DNA of 64,000 nucleotides from Chitinophaga eiseniae (GCF_900167135.1 NZ_FUWZ01000003.1:372001-436000); one strand, 5' to 3'. Shown: positions 16,556-25,372, counted from the first letter of the stretch. The notes: generated from the sequence alone by a model not told the origin. Made by a program: numbers and translations.

Positions 16556-18064
16556 ATGAAATCACCTCTTAAAAACAGTCCGCCTATTCCGGCATCACTG
16601 GCCCCGCTGGGGCGCATCCGGGACATTACCCCCCGGGAAGTATTCGCTATACAGGAACAGTTGGGTGTCAACAGCATTCGTGACCTGATCGTCGCCATTA
16701 ACAACAAACGGCTGGAAACCGTAGACGGTCTCAAACCGGTACAGATAAAAAACATCAAAAGGGCATTCAAACTTTATAAAACGGCCGGCAGCCGCGTTCC
16801 GCTATGGGATGCCCGGCTTGCAGGTGATGAATTACTGCGTGCGCTCTCCCAGTTCCCCGAAGTGGAGAAAGCGGCGCTCACCGGCAGCCTGCGAAGAGGA
16901 AAAGACACCATTGGCGATATCGACATACTCGTGCAACTGAACGAAGCTGACCATCGGAAACTGCTTTACAAGCTTGCCAGGATGGCTCAAACAGACCACA
17001 TCATTGCGATCGGCCCGCACCATGTCTGTATCGTACTGCGTAACCAACTCCAGGCAGATATCCGGCTGGCTACACATAAATACTTTGGCGCAAGCCTGTT
17101 GTATTATACGGGGTCTGCACAGTATAGCGACACCCTGAAGAGCCTGGCGACCGCGAAAGGATTCCGTTTCGGGCCAGAGGGACTGGCAGACAGCCAAACA
17201 GGTGAATACGTGGCCGGGGAACGGGAAACAGACATATACCGGCAGTTGGGCCTGGACTACCTGGAACCGGAACTGCGGGAAGACCATCAATCCATGACGG
17301 CATTGCAGTCACTTCCACCCCTGATCTCCTTCAACCAACTCAAAGGAGACATGCAAATCCATACCAACTGGAGCGATGGCTCCGAAAGTATCGCCGCCAT
17401 CGCCAAATACCTTTCCCATACCTTTCCTCAGTACCAATACATTGTCATCACCGATCATGTTTCCGCCAAACGGCCCAACCACGTATTGCCGCCGGAAGAC
17501 ATTTTCAGGCAAACAGCGGAAATCAACCGTGTCAATGGCCTGATGGGATCTGATTATATTAAAAAAGGCGTGGAAACAGATATCCTCGAAAGCGGAGACC
17601 CGGAGCTGGCAAATGATATCCTGCAACAGTTCGACTGGGTGGTAGCATCCATACATACCGATTTCACAAGAGATAATACCGACCGGCTGATCAGGGCCTG
17701 CGAAAATCCTTTCGTGCATTGCATCGGGCATCCCAGCGGCAGGTTGATTGGCATCCGTCCCCCCTATCCGGTGAACTGGGAGGCCGTGTTTGAAGCAGCC
17801 GCACGAACCGGCACAGCCATGGAGATTAATTCCAGGCCCAACCGGCTTGATCTGAACGATAATCTGGTACGTCTGGCCGTTGACAAAGGCGTTAAACTGG
17901 TTATTGACAGCGATGCCCGCACCCTCGCCCATTTCGATTTCGTGAAACTGGGTGTGTCTATGGCCCGGCGCGGCGCCTGTTGCAAAAAAGACATTCTCAA
18001 CACCGGCCGCTGGGAAGAGATAGCAGCGTTTAAAGCCGCCAAATTACAGTTGCTCCGAAAATAA
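16556..18064 (+). CDS. polX: PolX-type DNA polymerase/PHP exonuclease, N-terminally short
   Basis: Family X DNA polymerase fused to a PHP domain, a base-excision and gap-repair enzyme. A helix-hairpin-helix thumb (ETVDGLKPVQIKNIKRAFKL) is followed by the nucleotidyltransferase motif GSLRRGKDTIGDIDILV and the third Asp in LQADIRLA. The PHP domain shows MQIHTNWSDGSESI, ITDHVSAKRP, VETDIL, SIHTDF, HPSGRLIG and EINSRPNRLDL. At 502 aa it is about 70 residues shorter than usual and lacks the N-terminal 8-kDa domain. The final PHP motif reads DSDARTLAHFDF, with Arg where DAH is usual. ATG 16556 is chosen; GTG 16535 is possible. It is controlled from the palindrome cluster at 16420. Confidence 0.85.
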   Translation: MKSPLKNSPPIPASLAPLGRIRDITPREVFAIQEQLGVNSIRDLIVAINNKRLETVDGLKPVQIKNIKRAFKLYKTAGSRVPLWDARLAGDELLRALSQFPEVEKAALTGSLRRGKDTIGDIDILVQLNEADHRKLLYKLARMAQTDHIIAIGPHHVCIVLRNQLQADIRLATHKYFGASLLYYTGSAQYSDTLKSLATAKGFRFGPEGLADSQTGEYVAGERETDIYRQLGLDYLEPELREDHQSMTALQSLPPLISFNQLKGDMQIHTNWSDGSESIAAIAKYLSHTFPQYQYIVITDHVSAKRPNHVLPPEDIFRQTAEINRVNGLMGSDYIKKGVETDILESGDPELANDILQQFDWVVASIHTDFTRDNTDRLIRACENPFVHCIGHPSGRLIGIRPPYPVNWEAVFEAAARTGTAMEINSRPNRLDLNDNLVRLAVDKGVKLVIDSDARTLAHFDFVKLGVSMARRGACCKKDILNTGRWEEIAAFKAAKLQLLRK

Positions 18065-18164
18065 TCCTGTTGTTATTTTTTGCCCTTCGGGAGATAATTA
18101 AATTTTTTTTTACATCCTGTCACAAAAAGTCTCCTTCGTCTGTCCATGATGAAATGGATTTTTT

Positions 18165-18785
18165 ATGACTAAAAGCGAGATGTCAACATTTACCAGGACC
18201 GGGCACTACTGGTCGGGCCTTACCCTATCCGTATTTATCGGGTTCCATCTTTTTAATCAGCTCACGGCGCTCATGGGGGTGGGTGCGCATATCTCCGTGA
18301 TGCAGGTCCTGCGCCTGGTATACCGGCATCCGGTGGTGGAAACCATCCTGCTCCTGGCGGTGGTGTTTCAGATCACTACGGGGTTGCTGATGGTTTTCAA
18401 GCGGCAACAAAGTACTGTGGCGGGGAAAATACAGGTTTATTCCGGGTTATACCTTTCCTTCTTTTTGCTGGTCCATGTGGGCGCCGTATTATATGGCCGT
18501 TCCCTGGCGCTGGACACCAATTTTTATTTCGCCGCGGCGGGGCTGAACATGTACCCGGTGACTTTCTTTTTTATTCCCTATTACCTGTTGGCCATAGGTG
18601 CAGTTTTCTTACATGTAGCCGCCATCCATTACCGGAAAACAGGTTCGTTGCGCTGGTCACGGGCCATAGTGTTGGCGGGGTTGCTGGCGGCGATACTGAT
18701 CATTAGCGGCTTTACAAATGGTTTCCGGTGGCGGCCTATGCCGCCGGCCAACGAACAATTTATCCGGCAGTCATTTAGCGCTTAG
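18165..18785 (+). CDS. Five-helix cytochrome-b-like membrane protein
   Basis: A 206-aa integral membrane protein with about five helices. Histidines sit in or near helix ends (GFHLFNQL, YRHPVVETILLL, LVHVGAVLYG, FLHVAAIHY), which resembles the di-heme cytochrome b subunit fold of succinate dehydrogenase/fumarate reductase. No partner flavoprotein or iron-sulfur subunit is nearby, so an electron-transfer role is not established. The gene converges on the ECF41 sigma factor with a 4-base overlap. No TGA-N6-TCA site was seen upstream. Confidence 0.55.
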   Translation: MTKSEMSTFTRTGHYWSGLTLSVFIGFHLFNQLTALMGVGAHISVMQVLRLVYRHPVVETILLLAVVFQITTGLLMVFKRQQSTVAGKIQVYSGLYLSFFLLVHVGAVLYGRSLALDTNFYFAAAGLNMYPVTFFFIPYYLLAIGAVFLHVAAIHYRKTGSLRWSRAIVLAGLLAAILIISGFTNGFRWRPMPPANEQFIRQSFSA

Positions 18786-19606
18786 CAGAGTTTATCGGGA
18801 TTCCGGACAAAATACACCGTGTGGATGCCGTCTGTGTCCATGGACAGGATCATGACGGTGTCCACGGCGCCCGTGGCATCGTGGAAGATCACGCCTGTTT
18901 CCCCGTTGATCTCCGTCACTTCGAAAGTAAGCTGTGCGCCTTGTTTGGCATAGATGCCCAGGAAGAATGCTGCGGCAGTTCCACGGCCTGTCAGCGGCAC
19001 TCTTGCAGCAGAAACCTTTCCGCCGCCGTCCGAATAGATGGTAATATCTTCTTTCAGGCAGGCCATCAGCCGGGCGGTATCGCCGGTAGAACAGGCTTCT
19101 ACAAACGCCCGGAGCAGCGCGTTGCGTTGTTCTCCGGCGGGTATATACCGCAGCTTACCGGCCGCGATCTTTTCTTTGGCGCGATGGAACAGCTGCCGGC
19201 AGTGGTCCTGTTCCAGGCCGAGTATGGCGGCCACTTCTTCATAGGAATAGCTGAAGGTCTCCCGCAGGAGAAATACGGCGCGCTCGTGGGGGTTCAGCGT
19301 CTGCAACAGGATCAGCAGGGCGAAGGAAATATCGCTGTCATGTATATACGAAAAACGCTCCCGAAAGAGCGGTGAAGGCAGGTCTATGCCCGGGTAGACG
19401 GTCTTTTTTCTGGCCTCCAGCAGGGAAAAGCAGCGATATATCACTGCTTTGACGAGATAGTTTTCCGGATGAACGATCGATGCGGCCTCCTGCCGGGAAT
19501 ACGCCAGGAATACATCCTGCAGGATATCTTCTGCGTCCATGGCGTTTTTGGTCATCTTATAAGCCACCGCAAACAGCGTGGGCCTGTACTGTTCAAACCC
19601 TGTCAT
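18782..19606 (-). CDS. ECF41-type RNA polymerase sigma factor with SnoaL-like C-terminus
   Basis: Extracytoplasmic-function sigma factor of the ECF41 group, which replaces an anti-sigma partner with its own C-terminal SnoaL/NTF2-like domain. Region 2 begins FEQYRPTLFAVAYKMTKNA and region 4 has FSYSYEEVAAILGLEQDHC. ECF41 signatures are present: a YPGIDLPSPL linker (usually ending WLPEP), DGGGK in the C-terminal domain and NPDKL at the extreme C-terminus. The start at 19606 (MTGFEQYRP) fits the family; a GTG at 19633 is an alternative. The usual oxidoreductase or carboxymuconolactone decarboxylase neighbour is absent. Confidence 0.88.
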   Translation of the reverse strand: MTGFEQYRPTLFAVAYKMTKNAMDAEDILQDVFLAYSRQEAASIVHPENYLVKAVIYRCFSLLEARKKTVYPGIDLPSPLFRERFSYIHDSDISFALLILLQTLNPHERAVFLLRETFSYSYEEVAAILGLEQDHCRQLFHRAKEKIAAGKLRYIPAGEQRNALLRAFVEACSTGDTARLMACLKEDITIYSDGGGKVSAARVPLTGRGTAAAFFLGIYAKQGAQLTFEVTEINGETGVIFHDATGAVDTVMILSMDTDGIHTVYFVRNPDKLC

Positions 19607-19924
19607 CCAACAGTTTTTGCGGCCTTGAAACACATCGTATTCATCCCCTCTCCGGATAGTCGGTACCCACTTATACTATCAGCAGTATTTTCTTTCATAC
19701 CAGGTATTGTTCTTTACACTACTTTGTTACAGTACATTGCAGCGGCACTTTGGCGGCTATAAAGTTAACAAATTCGTTATTATGAACCGGAGTATCATTG
19801 AATGACGTCGCACCACAGCTGCTTCCATTTTTCTGCAAGGACCTTAACACCGACCGTTGCGCGGCGCCATATGGAAGTATGTCAGAAAATGACGGCAACA
19901 GCTATACGCTGATTTCCTGCGCCG

Positions 19925-20767
19925 CTAAGGGTGTGTGATAAAAACGGGAATATCCACGGTGCGTAGTACGTTTTCGGCATCGCTGCGGTGAAAGAAGCGG
20001 GACATACTGCTGCGGCCATAGGCTCCGTAAGTCACGATACAATCATTGCGGCGGATCAGGTAGGCCAGGAAAGCCCTGGCAGGATCTCCTTTCAGCACCT
20101 CTGTCGTCACCTGGTCATAATGAAGTGATAAATAGCTGATGATCTTATCTTCATACGGAATATGAGGATTGTTTTTTTCCTCCACGTACAGCAGTTTTAC
20201 CGGGATACTGTAACATTCCGGGAAGAGGGCCGTAAAAGTCCGGATAGCGTAAGTGGAAGAAAAAGTGCCGTTGTAGGAAAATATGATTTCCCGGATGGCA
20301 GACAATGTATTAGGCAGTACCATCACCGGGCATTCCGCGGTGGCCAGCGTTTCCTTTACGAAACGGGTAGGCACCCCGTCCGGCAGACTGCCAAAGGAAG
20401 TGTCAGCGCTTAACAACAACAAGTCGGCAAAGCGGCTTTCCTTTACAATTTCCTGTACAGGATAACCATTTGTTTCCACGATTCTGAGACAGATGGCCCC
20501 GTCCTCACATACTTCCTTCAACTTGCGGATATTGGTGCTCCGTTGCCATTCCAGCGAAGCCCTGCTTTCAGCGGTGATCTGCGCATAGTTGACGGCATAA
20601 CACTCGGGGTACATGGTCGTCATCGGTTCCAGCTCCGTGCTGAAGTTGTCCAGACAAATGATCGTCAGCCGGGCATTCTGTTCGCGGGCGAAATAGCGGA
20701 AAGTAGCTATCTGCGAAGGGGAAAAGTGCAGTGCATCTACTGCAGCAATCATTTTTTTCATAGTCAT
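19925..20767 (-). CDS. Universal stress protein, two-domain
   Basis: UspA-superfamily protein of 280 aa, long enough for two USP-like halves. The N-terminus MKKMIAAVDALHFSPSQIA is typical of strand 1. The first half ends with ECPVMVLPNTL and the second half begins REIIFSYNGTFSSTYAIRTF and ends VDIPVFITHP. The second half lacks the complete G-2x-G-9x-G(S/T) ATP loop, although VTYGAYGRSSMSRFF is related to it. It is the third gene of a minus-strand operon from 22018, controlled from the tandem palindromes at 22075. The upstream ATG at 20767 and the ATG at 20761 are both possible starts. Confidence 0.85.
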   Translation of the reverse strand: MTMKKMIAAVDALHFSPSQIATFRYFAREQNARLTIICLDNFSTELEPMTTMYPECYAVNYAQITAESRASLEWQRSTNIRKLKEVCEDGAICLRIVETNGYPVQEIVKESRFADLLLLSADTSFGSLPDGVPTRFVKETLATAECPVMVLPNTLSAIREIIFSYNGTFSSTYAIRTFTALFPECYSIPVKLLYVEEKNNPHIPYEDKIISYLSLHYDQVTTEVLKGDPARAFLAYLIRRNDCIVTYGAYGRSSMSRFFHRSDAENVLRTVDIPVFITHP

Positions 20768-20782
20768 AGCTTTTTTATGATG

Positions 20783-21616
20783 TTAATGGTGAGCGACAAA
20801 TACAGGCTGACTGACCAGTTTGACTACCGGTTTCATGGGATTGGGCACGAACAGGTTGGAGAGTTGATTTCTGCCAAAGGCGCCCATGACGATCATGACC
20901 TTTTCCTTCATAAACAGGTGCTCCAGTAACCGTGCCTGTACATTATCGTCTTCCAGCACCATCAGGGAACTGTCCGGATAGTGCATACACAGCCACTCTT
21001 TCAGTTTTTCGGTATCCCCCTTCACCGGCTGCCCTTCGGGAGTCACATTGAGCACTGTTGCTTTTACCCCAAATAATTGTGGCAGCAGATAGGTAAACTG
21101 TTTGATTGCGTACATGGAGGCGTTGCTGCCGTTGTAGGTGAAAATAATTTCATCGATTCCCTCAAAATTCTCCGGTGCAATCACTACCGGGCATTCCGAC
21201 CGTTCCAATATCTCTTTCACAAAGGACGATGGCGCCGACTCCGGCCGCCAGGAGAATGAGGTGGCCGCGTCCACTACCAGCAGGTCAGCATACCTGCTCT
21301 CCTTCAATACCGCCGTCAGCGGAATACCGGTATGCTGGTGGATGGTACAGTTTACGCCATTGTTCTCGCAATGATTTCTGAAACGTTTTATATTCTCATC
21401 GCGATACAGCTCTTTTTGCTGTTCAATCGGTGCGCCCGGCACAGGCGCTATCACGCCTTTGTCGCGGATATCTTCCACCCCACGCAGCTCCATCGCCTGA
21501 TTTTCCAGGAATACGCCGGTCAGCCTGGAATGGGTAAGATTACCCAGGTAACAGGCGAAGTCAAGACAACTCTTGCTCATGCATACAGCATCTGTCACAA
21601 ATAATATCTTTTCCAT
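20783..21616 (-). CDS. Universal stress protein, two-domain
   Basis: Paralogue of the adjacent USP gene, 277 aa. It starts MEKILFVTDAVCMSKSCLDF. Shared features are ADLLVVDAATSFSW, a SFVKEILERSECPVVIAPEN linker between halves, IDEIIFTYNGSNASMYAIKQF at the start of half two, and MGAFGRNQLSNLF near the C-terminus. It is 15 bases upstream of the next USP gene and 9 bases after the small gene at 21626. Stress adaptation is the general role of the family; the exact function is unknown. Confidence 0.85.
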   Translation of the reverse strand: MEKILFVTDAVCMSKSCLDFACYLGNLTHSRLTGVFLENQAMELRGVEDIRDKGVIAPVPGAPIEQQKELYRDENIKRFRNHCENNGVNCTIHQHTGIPLTAVLKESRYADLLVVDAATSFSWRPESAPSSFVKEILERSECPVVIAPENFEGIDEIIFTYNGSNASMYAIKQFTYLLPQLFGVKATVLNVTPEGQPVKGDTEKLKEWLCMHYPDSSLMVLEDDNVQARLLEHLFMKEKVMIVMGAFGRNQLSNLFVPNPMKPVVKLVSQPVFVAHH

Positions 21617-21625
21617 AACAGCAGA

Positions 21626-22018
21626 TTATTCGTTTTCAGGTTCTTCCGGCAATTCGAACATGGCTTTTTCGGCGTCGCCGGCATTCAGTTCCTCGAGTGT
21701 AAGATGTCCCGTACCCGTAGTTTGCAGCCAGAGCGGGCCGACCTTATGTACCACCTGTGCGTGCAGGCCAAAAAGGTAATTCAGATCATGTTCCACCGCC
21801 ACCGCCGTACGGTAGTGGCTCACATCCAGCCAGCCGAAGCTATGCTGCATCCGGACCTTTTCGATGGGAGTATTGGCAGGCACCTTGTCTTTTGCGGGAG
21901 AGCAGGCGCCGGGGGCATGTGGTTTGTAGAAAAACTCCAGTTTCAGCCGCGGGTACAACTGGTGAAACCGTTCCTGGATGTCCGCAATGATCGCTTCTTC
22001 ACTAATATAGATTTGCAT
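21626..22018 (-). CDS. Small conserved-looking protein upstream of USP genes
   Basis: No domain is recognised with confidence. The 130-aa protein is predicted soluble and starts MQIYISEEAIIADIQERF. A helix-rich N-terminus is followed by KPHAPGACSPAKDKVP and DVSHYRTAVAVEHDL, and the tail is acidic (LPEEPENE). It is the first gene of the operon that ends with two universal stress proteins and lies next to the tandem palindromes at 22075, so a stress-related role is likely by context. Confidence 0.65.
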   Translation of the reverse strand: MQIYISEEAIIADIQERFHQLYPRLKLEFFYKPHAPGACSPAKDKVPANTPIEKVRMQHSFGWLDVSHYRTAVAVEHDLNYLFGLHAQVVHKVGPLWLQTTGTGHLTLEELNAGDAEKAMFELPEEPENE

Positions 22019-22074
22019 AACCCATAGCTTTAAAATGCTGATACAATATTACACCAGCCACGTTTTCCCGGAAA

Positions 22075-22108
22075 TGAGATCAGTCAGCACGACAGATGAC
22101 AGTGGTCA
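22075..22108. promoter_or_regulatory. Tandem CRP/FNR-type operator, USP operon / kinase-regulator operon
   Basis: TGAGATCAGTCA at 22075-22086 and TGACAGTGGTCA at 22097-22108, starts 22 bp apart, between divergent operons. The first differs by one base from the first hsp20 site. The region precedes the kinase and CRP-like regulator, so autoregulation is possible. Confidence 0.78.
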
Positions 22109-22183
22109 TATACTTTGCCGCCACCACATAAATGCTTACCTTTCCGGCGTTACAGCTTGTTTTACCATTAAGACTCAACGATC

Positions 22184-23776
22184 ATGAACCTACATATCAG
22201 TGATTTGGACATTGATCTGCAGCTCAGCATTTTCGCCGCCATGATGGAGCGCACCCCTGGCCTGGTGGCCGTCAGGGAGATGGCTTCCGGAAAATTGAAA
22301 TATATCAATGAAACCGGCATCGGGATGTTGGGCACCGACGATTTCCCATCGCTGGAATTACTGCTGGAACAAAACCAGCTGGGTACCGGTAAAGCAGTGT
22401 TACACAACGTGCTGCCACAGGAGGAAACGCTGTTGCAGGAACGGCCCTGGAAAAATATCCAGGGAGAAACCTTCATCGGTTTGTATGAAGAAATGGTGCT
22501 AAAACACAAAAAAGACCAGTACTGTTTTTTCCGGATCACCGACAGCCAATCCGACCGCCGGTATAAACTACAGTTAAGCAGGGAGCTACAACGTTTTGGC
22601 GCCTTGTTCAACTATGCCAGCATCGGAATTATTGTTACCAACCAGGAGGGCGATATCGTCCTGATCAACGATTTTGCCCTCACCCAGTTCGATTACCGGC
22701 GGGAAGAGCTGACAGGACAGAAAGTGGAAAAACTGATCCCCCGGCGCTTGCATCACAAACATATCGGCCACCGCGAAAGATACAATGCCCACCCCCAGAG
22801 CCGGCCGATGGGCATTGGCCTCGACCTTTATGCCGTCCGGCATGACGGGTCGGAGTTTCCGGTAGAGATCAGCTTAAGCCACTATTCCAACGAAGAAGGA
22901 CATTTTGTGATCGCGTATATCAACAATATCACGGAACGGAAAAAAGCGGAAGAGCGCATAGAAAGGCTCAACGACGAGCTGGAAAGCATGGTAGAAGAAC
23001 GTACCCAGCAACTGGTAAAAGCGCTGGCCGACCTGGAAGCATCCAAAGAAGATCTGACCATCGCCCTCAGCAAGGAAAAAGAACTGGGTGACCTTAAGTC
23101 CCGTTTTGTGTCTATGGCGTCTCACGAATTCCGTACACCGCTGAGCACCATTCTTTCTTCCGCATTCCTCGTAAAACACTACGCAGCAGAAACCGAGCAA
23201 CCGGTGCGCAACAAACATATCCAGCGCATCGTGAATGCCGTCAGCTTTCTTACAGACACCCTCAATGATTTCCTGTCTGTCGGAAAAATTGAGGAAGGCA
23301 AGTTGCAGGCGCGGTACTCCATGTTCCAGATCAAAGAGTATTTCCAAACCATCATACAGGAGATGCAAGGTATTATCAAAGAAAAACAAACCATCCGGTA
23401 TGAACATACCGGCGAAGATATTTGCTGGCTGGATACCTCGCTGCTCCGGCATATCGCCATGAACCTGCTGGGCAACGCCATTAAATTCTCCGCCCCCGAC
23501 GGTATCATTGAAATGTATACCCGCATGGAAGACAACCAGTTTACCCTCATGGTCAAAGATTATGGCATCGGTATGTCACAGGAAGACCAACAGCACCTCT
23601 ACGAACGGTTCTACCGTGGCACCAATGTGAGCAATATCCAGGGCACCGGCCTTGGGCTGCATATCGTTCAAAAATACAGTGAGCTGATGAACGGCGCCAT
23701 CTCCTGTGCCAGCGAGCTGGGCAAAGGCACCGCGTTCACCATCACTTTCCCTGCTGATCCTATAAATATTCCGTAA
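22184..23776 (+). CDS. PAS-domain sensor histidine kinase
   Basis: Hybrid-free, apparently cytoplasmic sensor kinase of 530 aa with no membrane helix. A divergent PAS-like region (residues 10-130) is followed by a clear PAS domain (IGIIVTNQEGDIVLINDFAL to ITERKKAEERI, about 145-265). A coiled coil then leads to the HisKA box SMASHEFRTPLSTI with the phospho-His near residue 313. The HATPase domain shows NLLGNAIKFSAPDG, VKDYGIGMS and GTGLGLHIV. Only 4 bases separate it from the response regulator, so they form a two-component pair. The lack of membrane segments suggests an internal signal such as redox state or a gas. Confidence 0.92.
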   Translation: MNLHISDLDIDLQLSIFAAMMERTPGLVAVREMASGKLKYINETGIGMLGTDDFPSLELLLEQNQLGTGKAVLHNVLPQEETLLQERPWKNIQGETFIGLYEEMVLKHKKDQYCFFRITDSQSDRRYKLQLSRELQRFGALFNYASIGIIVTNQEGDIVLINDFALTQFDYRREELTGQKVEKLIPRRLHHKHIGHRERYNAHPQSRPMGIGLDLYAVRHDGSEFPVEISLSHYSNEEGHFVIAYINNITERKKAEERIERLNDELESMVEERTQQLVKALADLEASKEDLTIALSKEKELGDLKSRFVSMASHEFRTPLSTILSSAFLVKHYAAETEQPVRNKHIQRIVNAVSFLTDTLNDFLSVGKIEEGKLQARYSMFQIKEYFQTIIQEMQGIIKEKQTIRYEHTGEDICWLDTSLLRHIAMNLLGNAIKFSAPDGIIEMYTRMEDNQFTLMVKDYGIGMSQEDQQHLYERFYRGTNVSNIQGTGLGLHIVQKYSELMNGAISCASELGKGTAFTITFPADPINIP

Positions 23777-23780
23777 GCAT

Positions 23781-24839
23781 ATGAAAACGATCCTGTTAAT
23801 AGAAGACAACGAAGAACTGAGAGATAACACGGCAGACATCCTGGCCATCGCCGGTTATCAGGTATTGACCGCAGAAAATGGGATGACCGGCTTCGAAAAA
23901 CTATTGGAACATAAGCCGGACCTCGTCATCTGTGATATAATGATGCCGGTGCTGGATGGTTTTGGCGTACTGCACCTGATGCAACAGCACGAAACGCTCA
24001 GAGATACGCCTTTCATCTTCCTTACCGCCAAAACGGAGCGGGCCGACTTCCGCAAAGGTATGGGCATGGGCGCCGACGACTATCTGACCAAACCTTTCAG
24101 CGGTACAGAATTATGGGAAACCGTCGCAAACAGGTTGCGTAAAGCCGCCATCCGGAAAAAAGAATTCGAGCCCAACCTCGAAGGTATGAGCAAACTGATG
24201 TACGAAGCTACCGGTAAAGCCTCGCTGCAATCCCTGGCCGAAGGACGTAACATCGACAAATACCGTAAAAAGCAAGTAATCTATACAGAAGGGAACCATC
24301 CGACCCGCCTCTTTTTTGTACAGAAAGGAAAAGTAAAAACCTGCAAAACCAACGATCAGGGCAAAGAGCTGGTACTGGATATTTATACAGCAGGTGATTT
24401 TCTCGGATATAATGCCCTGCTGGAAGGTTCACTGTACAAGGAAACAGCCATAGCCATGGAAGACAGTGAGATCGCCTTGATCCCTGCTACCGATTTCCAG
24501 GAACTGCTGAACAATAACCACGAGGTAGCTGCGCAACTCATTAAAATGCTGGCCAGAAACGTCAGTGACAAAGAACAGCAGTTATTGGGCCTGGCCTACA
24601 ATTCGCTGCGTAAAAAGGTAGCAGAAGCCTTACTGAACCTGCTGAAAAAATACAATCCTCCCAAGGATACACCGCTGGTGATTAATATCAGCCGGGAGAA
24701 CCTCGCCAATATCGCCGGTACGGCCACCGAATCGCTGATCCGTACACTGAGTGATTTCCGGGATGAACAAATGATAGAGATCAAAGAGGGAGCCGTAGTT
24801 ATCCTGAACGAGAAAAAACTGGCCAACCTGCTGTCTTAG
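23781..24839 (+). CDS. Response regulator fused to CRP/FNR-type DNA-binding module
   Basis: A 352-aa fusion. The receiver domain (1-120) has the acidic pair E8-D9, the phospho-acceptor D52 in VICDIMMPVLDG and the conserved lysine in YLTKPFSG. A cyclic-nucleotide-binding beta barrel (about 145-255, VIYTEGNHPTRLFFVQKGKV) and a CRP-type winged helix (NISRENLANIAGTATESLIR, about 300) follow. The recognition helix keeps the Glu and Arg that contact TGA half-sites in the CRP/FNR family. No cysteine cluster for an iron-sulfur centre is present. It is the natural candidate to bind the TGA-N6-TCA pairs in this island. Confidence 0.9.
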   Translation: MKTILLIEDNEELRDNTADILAIAGYQVLTAENGMTGFEKLLEHKPDLVICDIMMPVLDGFGVLHLMQQHETLRDTPFIFLTAKTERADFRKGMGMGADDYLTKPFSGTELWETVANRLRKAAIRKKEFEPNLEGMSKLMYEATGKASLQSLAEGRNIDKYRKKQVIYTEGNHPTRLFFVQKGKVKTCKTNDQGKELVLDIYTAGDFLGYNALLEGSLYKETAIAMEDSEIALIPATDFQELLNNNHEVAAQLIKMLARNVSDKEQQLLGLAYNSLRKKVAEALLNLLKKYNPPKDTPLVINISRENLANIAGTATESLIRTLSDFRDEQMIEIKEGAVVILNEKKLANLLS

Positions 24840-25213
24840 ACCTGAGGGAAGGCCTGGCGCAGGTAATGTCGAAAATCCTTATCCAGCATGTCAAAATGCT
24901 GCTGTACCATGGTAAACCGGCTGTCTATCATCTGTTCCGACTCGGTAGCCTCTTTCAGGCTGCCGCTGGCAGGCACGGATGCCAATATACCCTGCTGCTC
25001 ACTGATTTCGTGGCGCAGCAGGGCAACCTGCTCATCCATCTTCAGAAACCGGCTCTGAAAATATTCCAGCCGCCCCAACTCCCGCCGGTCGAAGTCCGTC
25101 GATAAAATCCGGGCCAACTTCAGCTTAAAATGAATATTCTCATCTTCCAGGACCTTTAGCAGGCATTTACGTGACTCATGTTGCGCCCGCAGTTCTTCTA
25201 ATTTGTCCTTCAT
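24836..25213 (-). CDS. Small coiled-coil protein of unknown function
   Basis: No family is recognised. The protein is 125 aa from ATG 25213 (134 aa if the GTG at 25240 is used). It is mostly charged helix: KDKLEELRAQHESRKCLLK and a second helical run around residues 55-85, so a soluble coiled coil is likely. It overlaps the regulator gene tail to tail by 4 bases. It diverges from the USP gene at 25373 across the tandem palindrome operator at 25270, which ties it to the same control. Confidence 0.6.
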   Translation of the reverse strand: MKDKLEELRAQHESRKCLLKVLEDENIHFKLKLARILSTDFDRRELGRLEYFQSRFLKMDEQVALLRHEISEQQGILASVPASGSLKEATESEQMIDSRFTMVQQHFDMLDKDFRHYLRQAFPQV

Positions 25214-25269
25214 CCTCCGTTGTTTATAGTAATCCGGCACAAATTAAAACAGGCAGGCTTCCTGATCCA

Positions 25270-25303
25270 TGACAGGAATCACGCCATATCCTGATATCCG
25301 TCA
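25270..25303. promoter_or_regulatory. Tandem CRP/FNR-type operator, 24836 / USP
   Basis: TGACAGGAATCA at 25270-25281 and TGATATCCGTCA at 25292-25303, starts 22 bp apart, between divergent genes. This is the fourth occurrence of the same pair geometry in 12 kb. Confidence 0.75.
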
Positions 25304-25372
25304 TTGGGCCGTCCCATCGGCCATACGACATTTGGTACAGGTTATTTTACAGTGTCTTATAAATACAGGATT

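Noticed and set aside
18065..18164. TGA-N6-TCA operator before the cytochrome-b-like gene
   Set aside because: No such palindrome was found there, so this gene was not placed in the proposed regulon.
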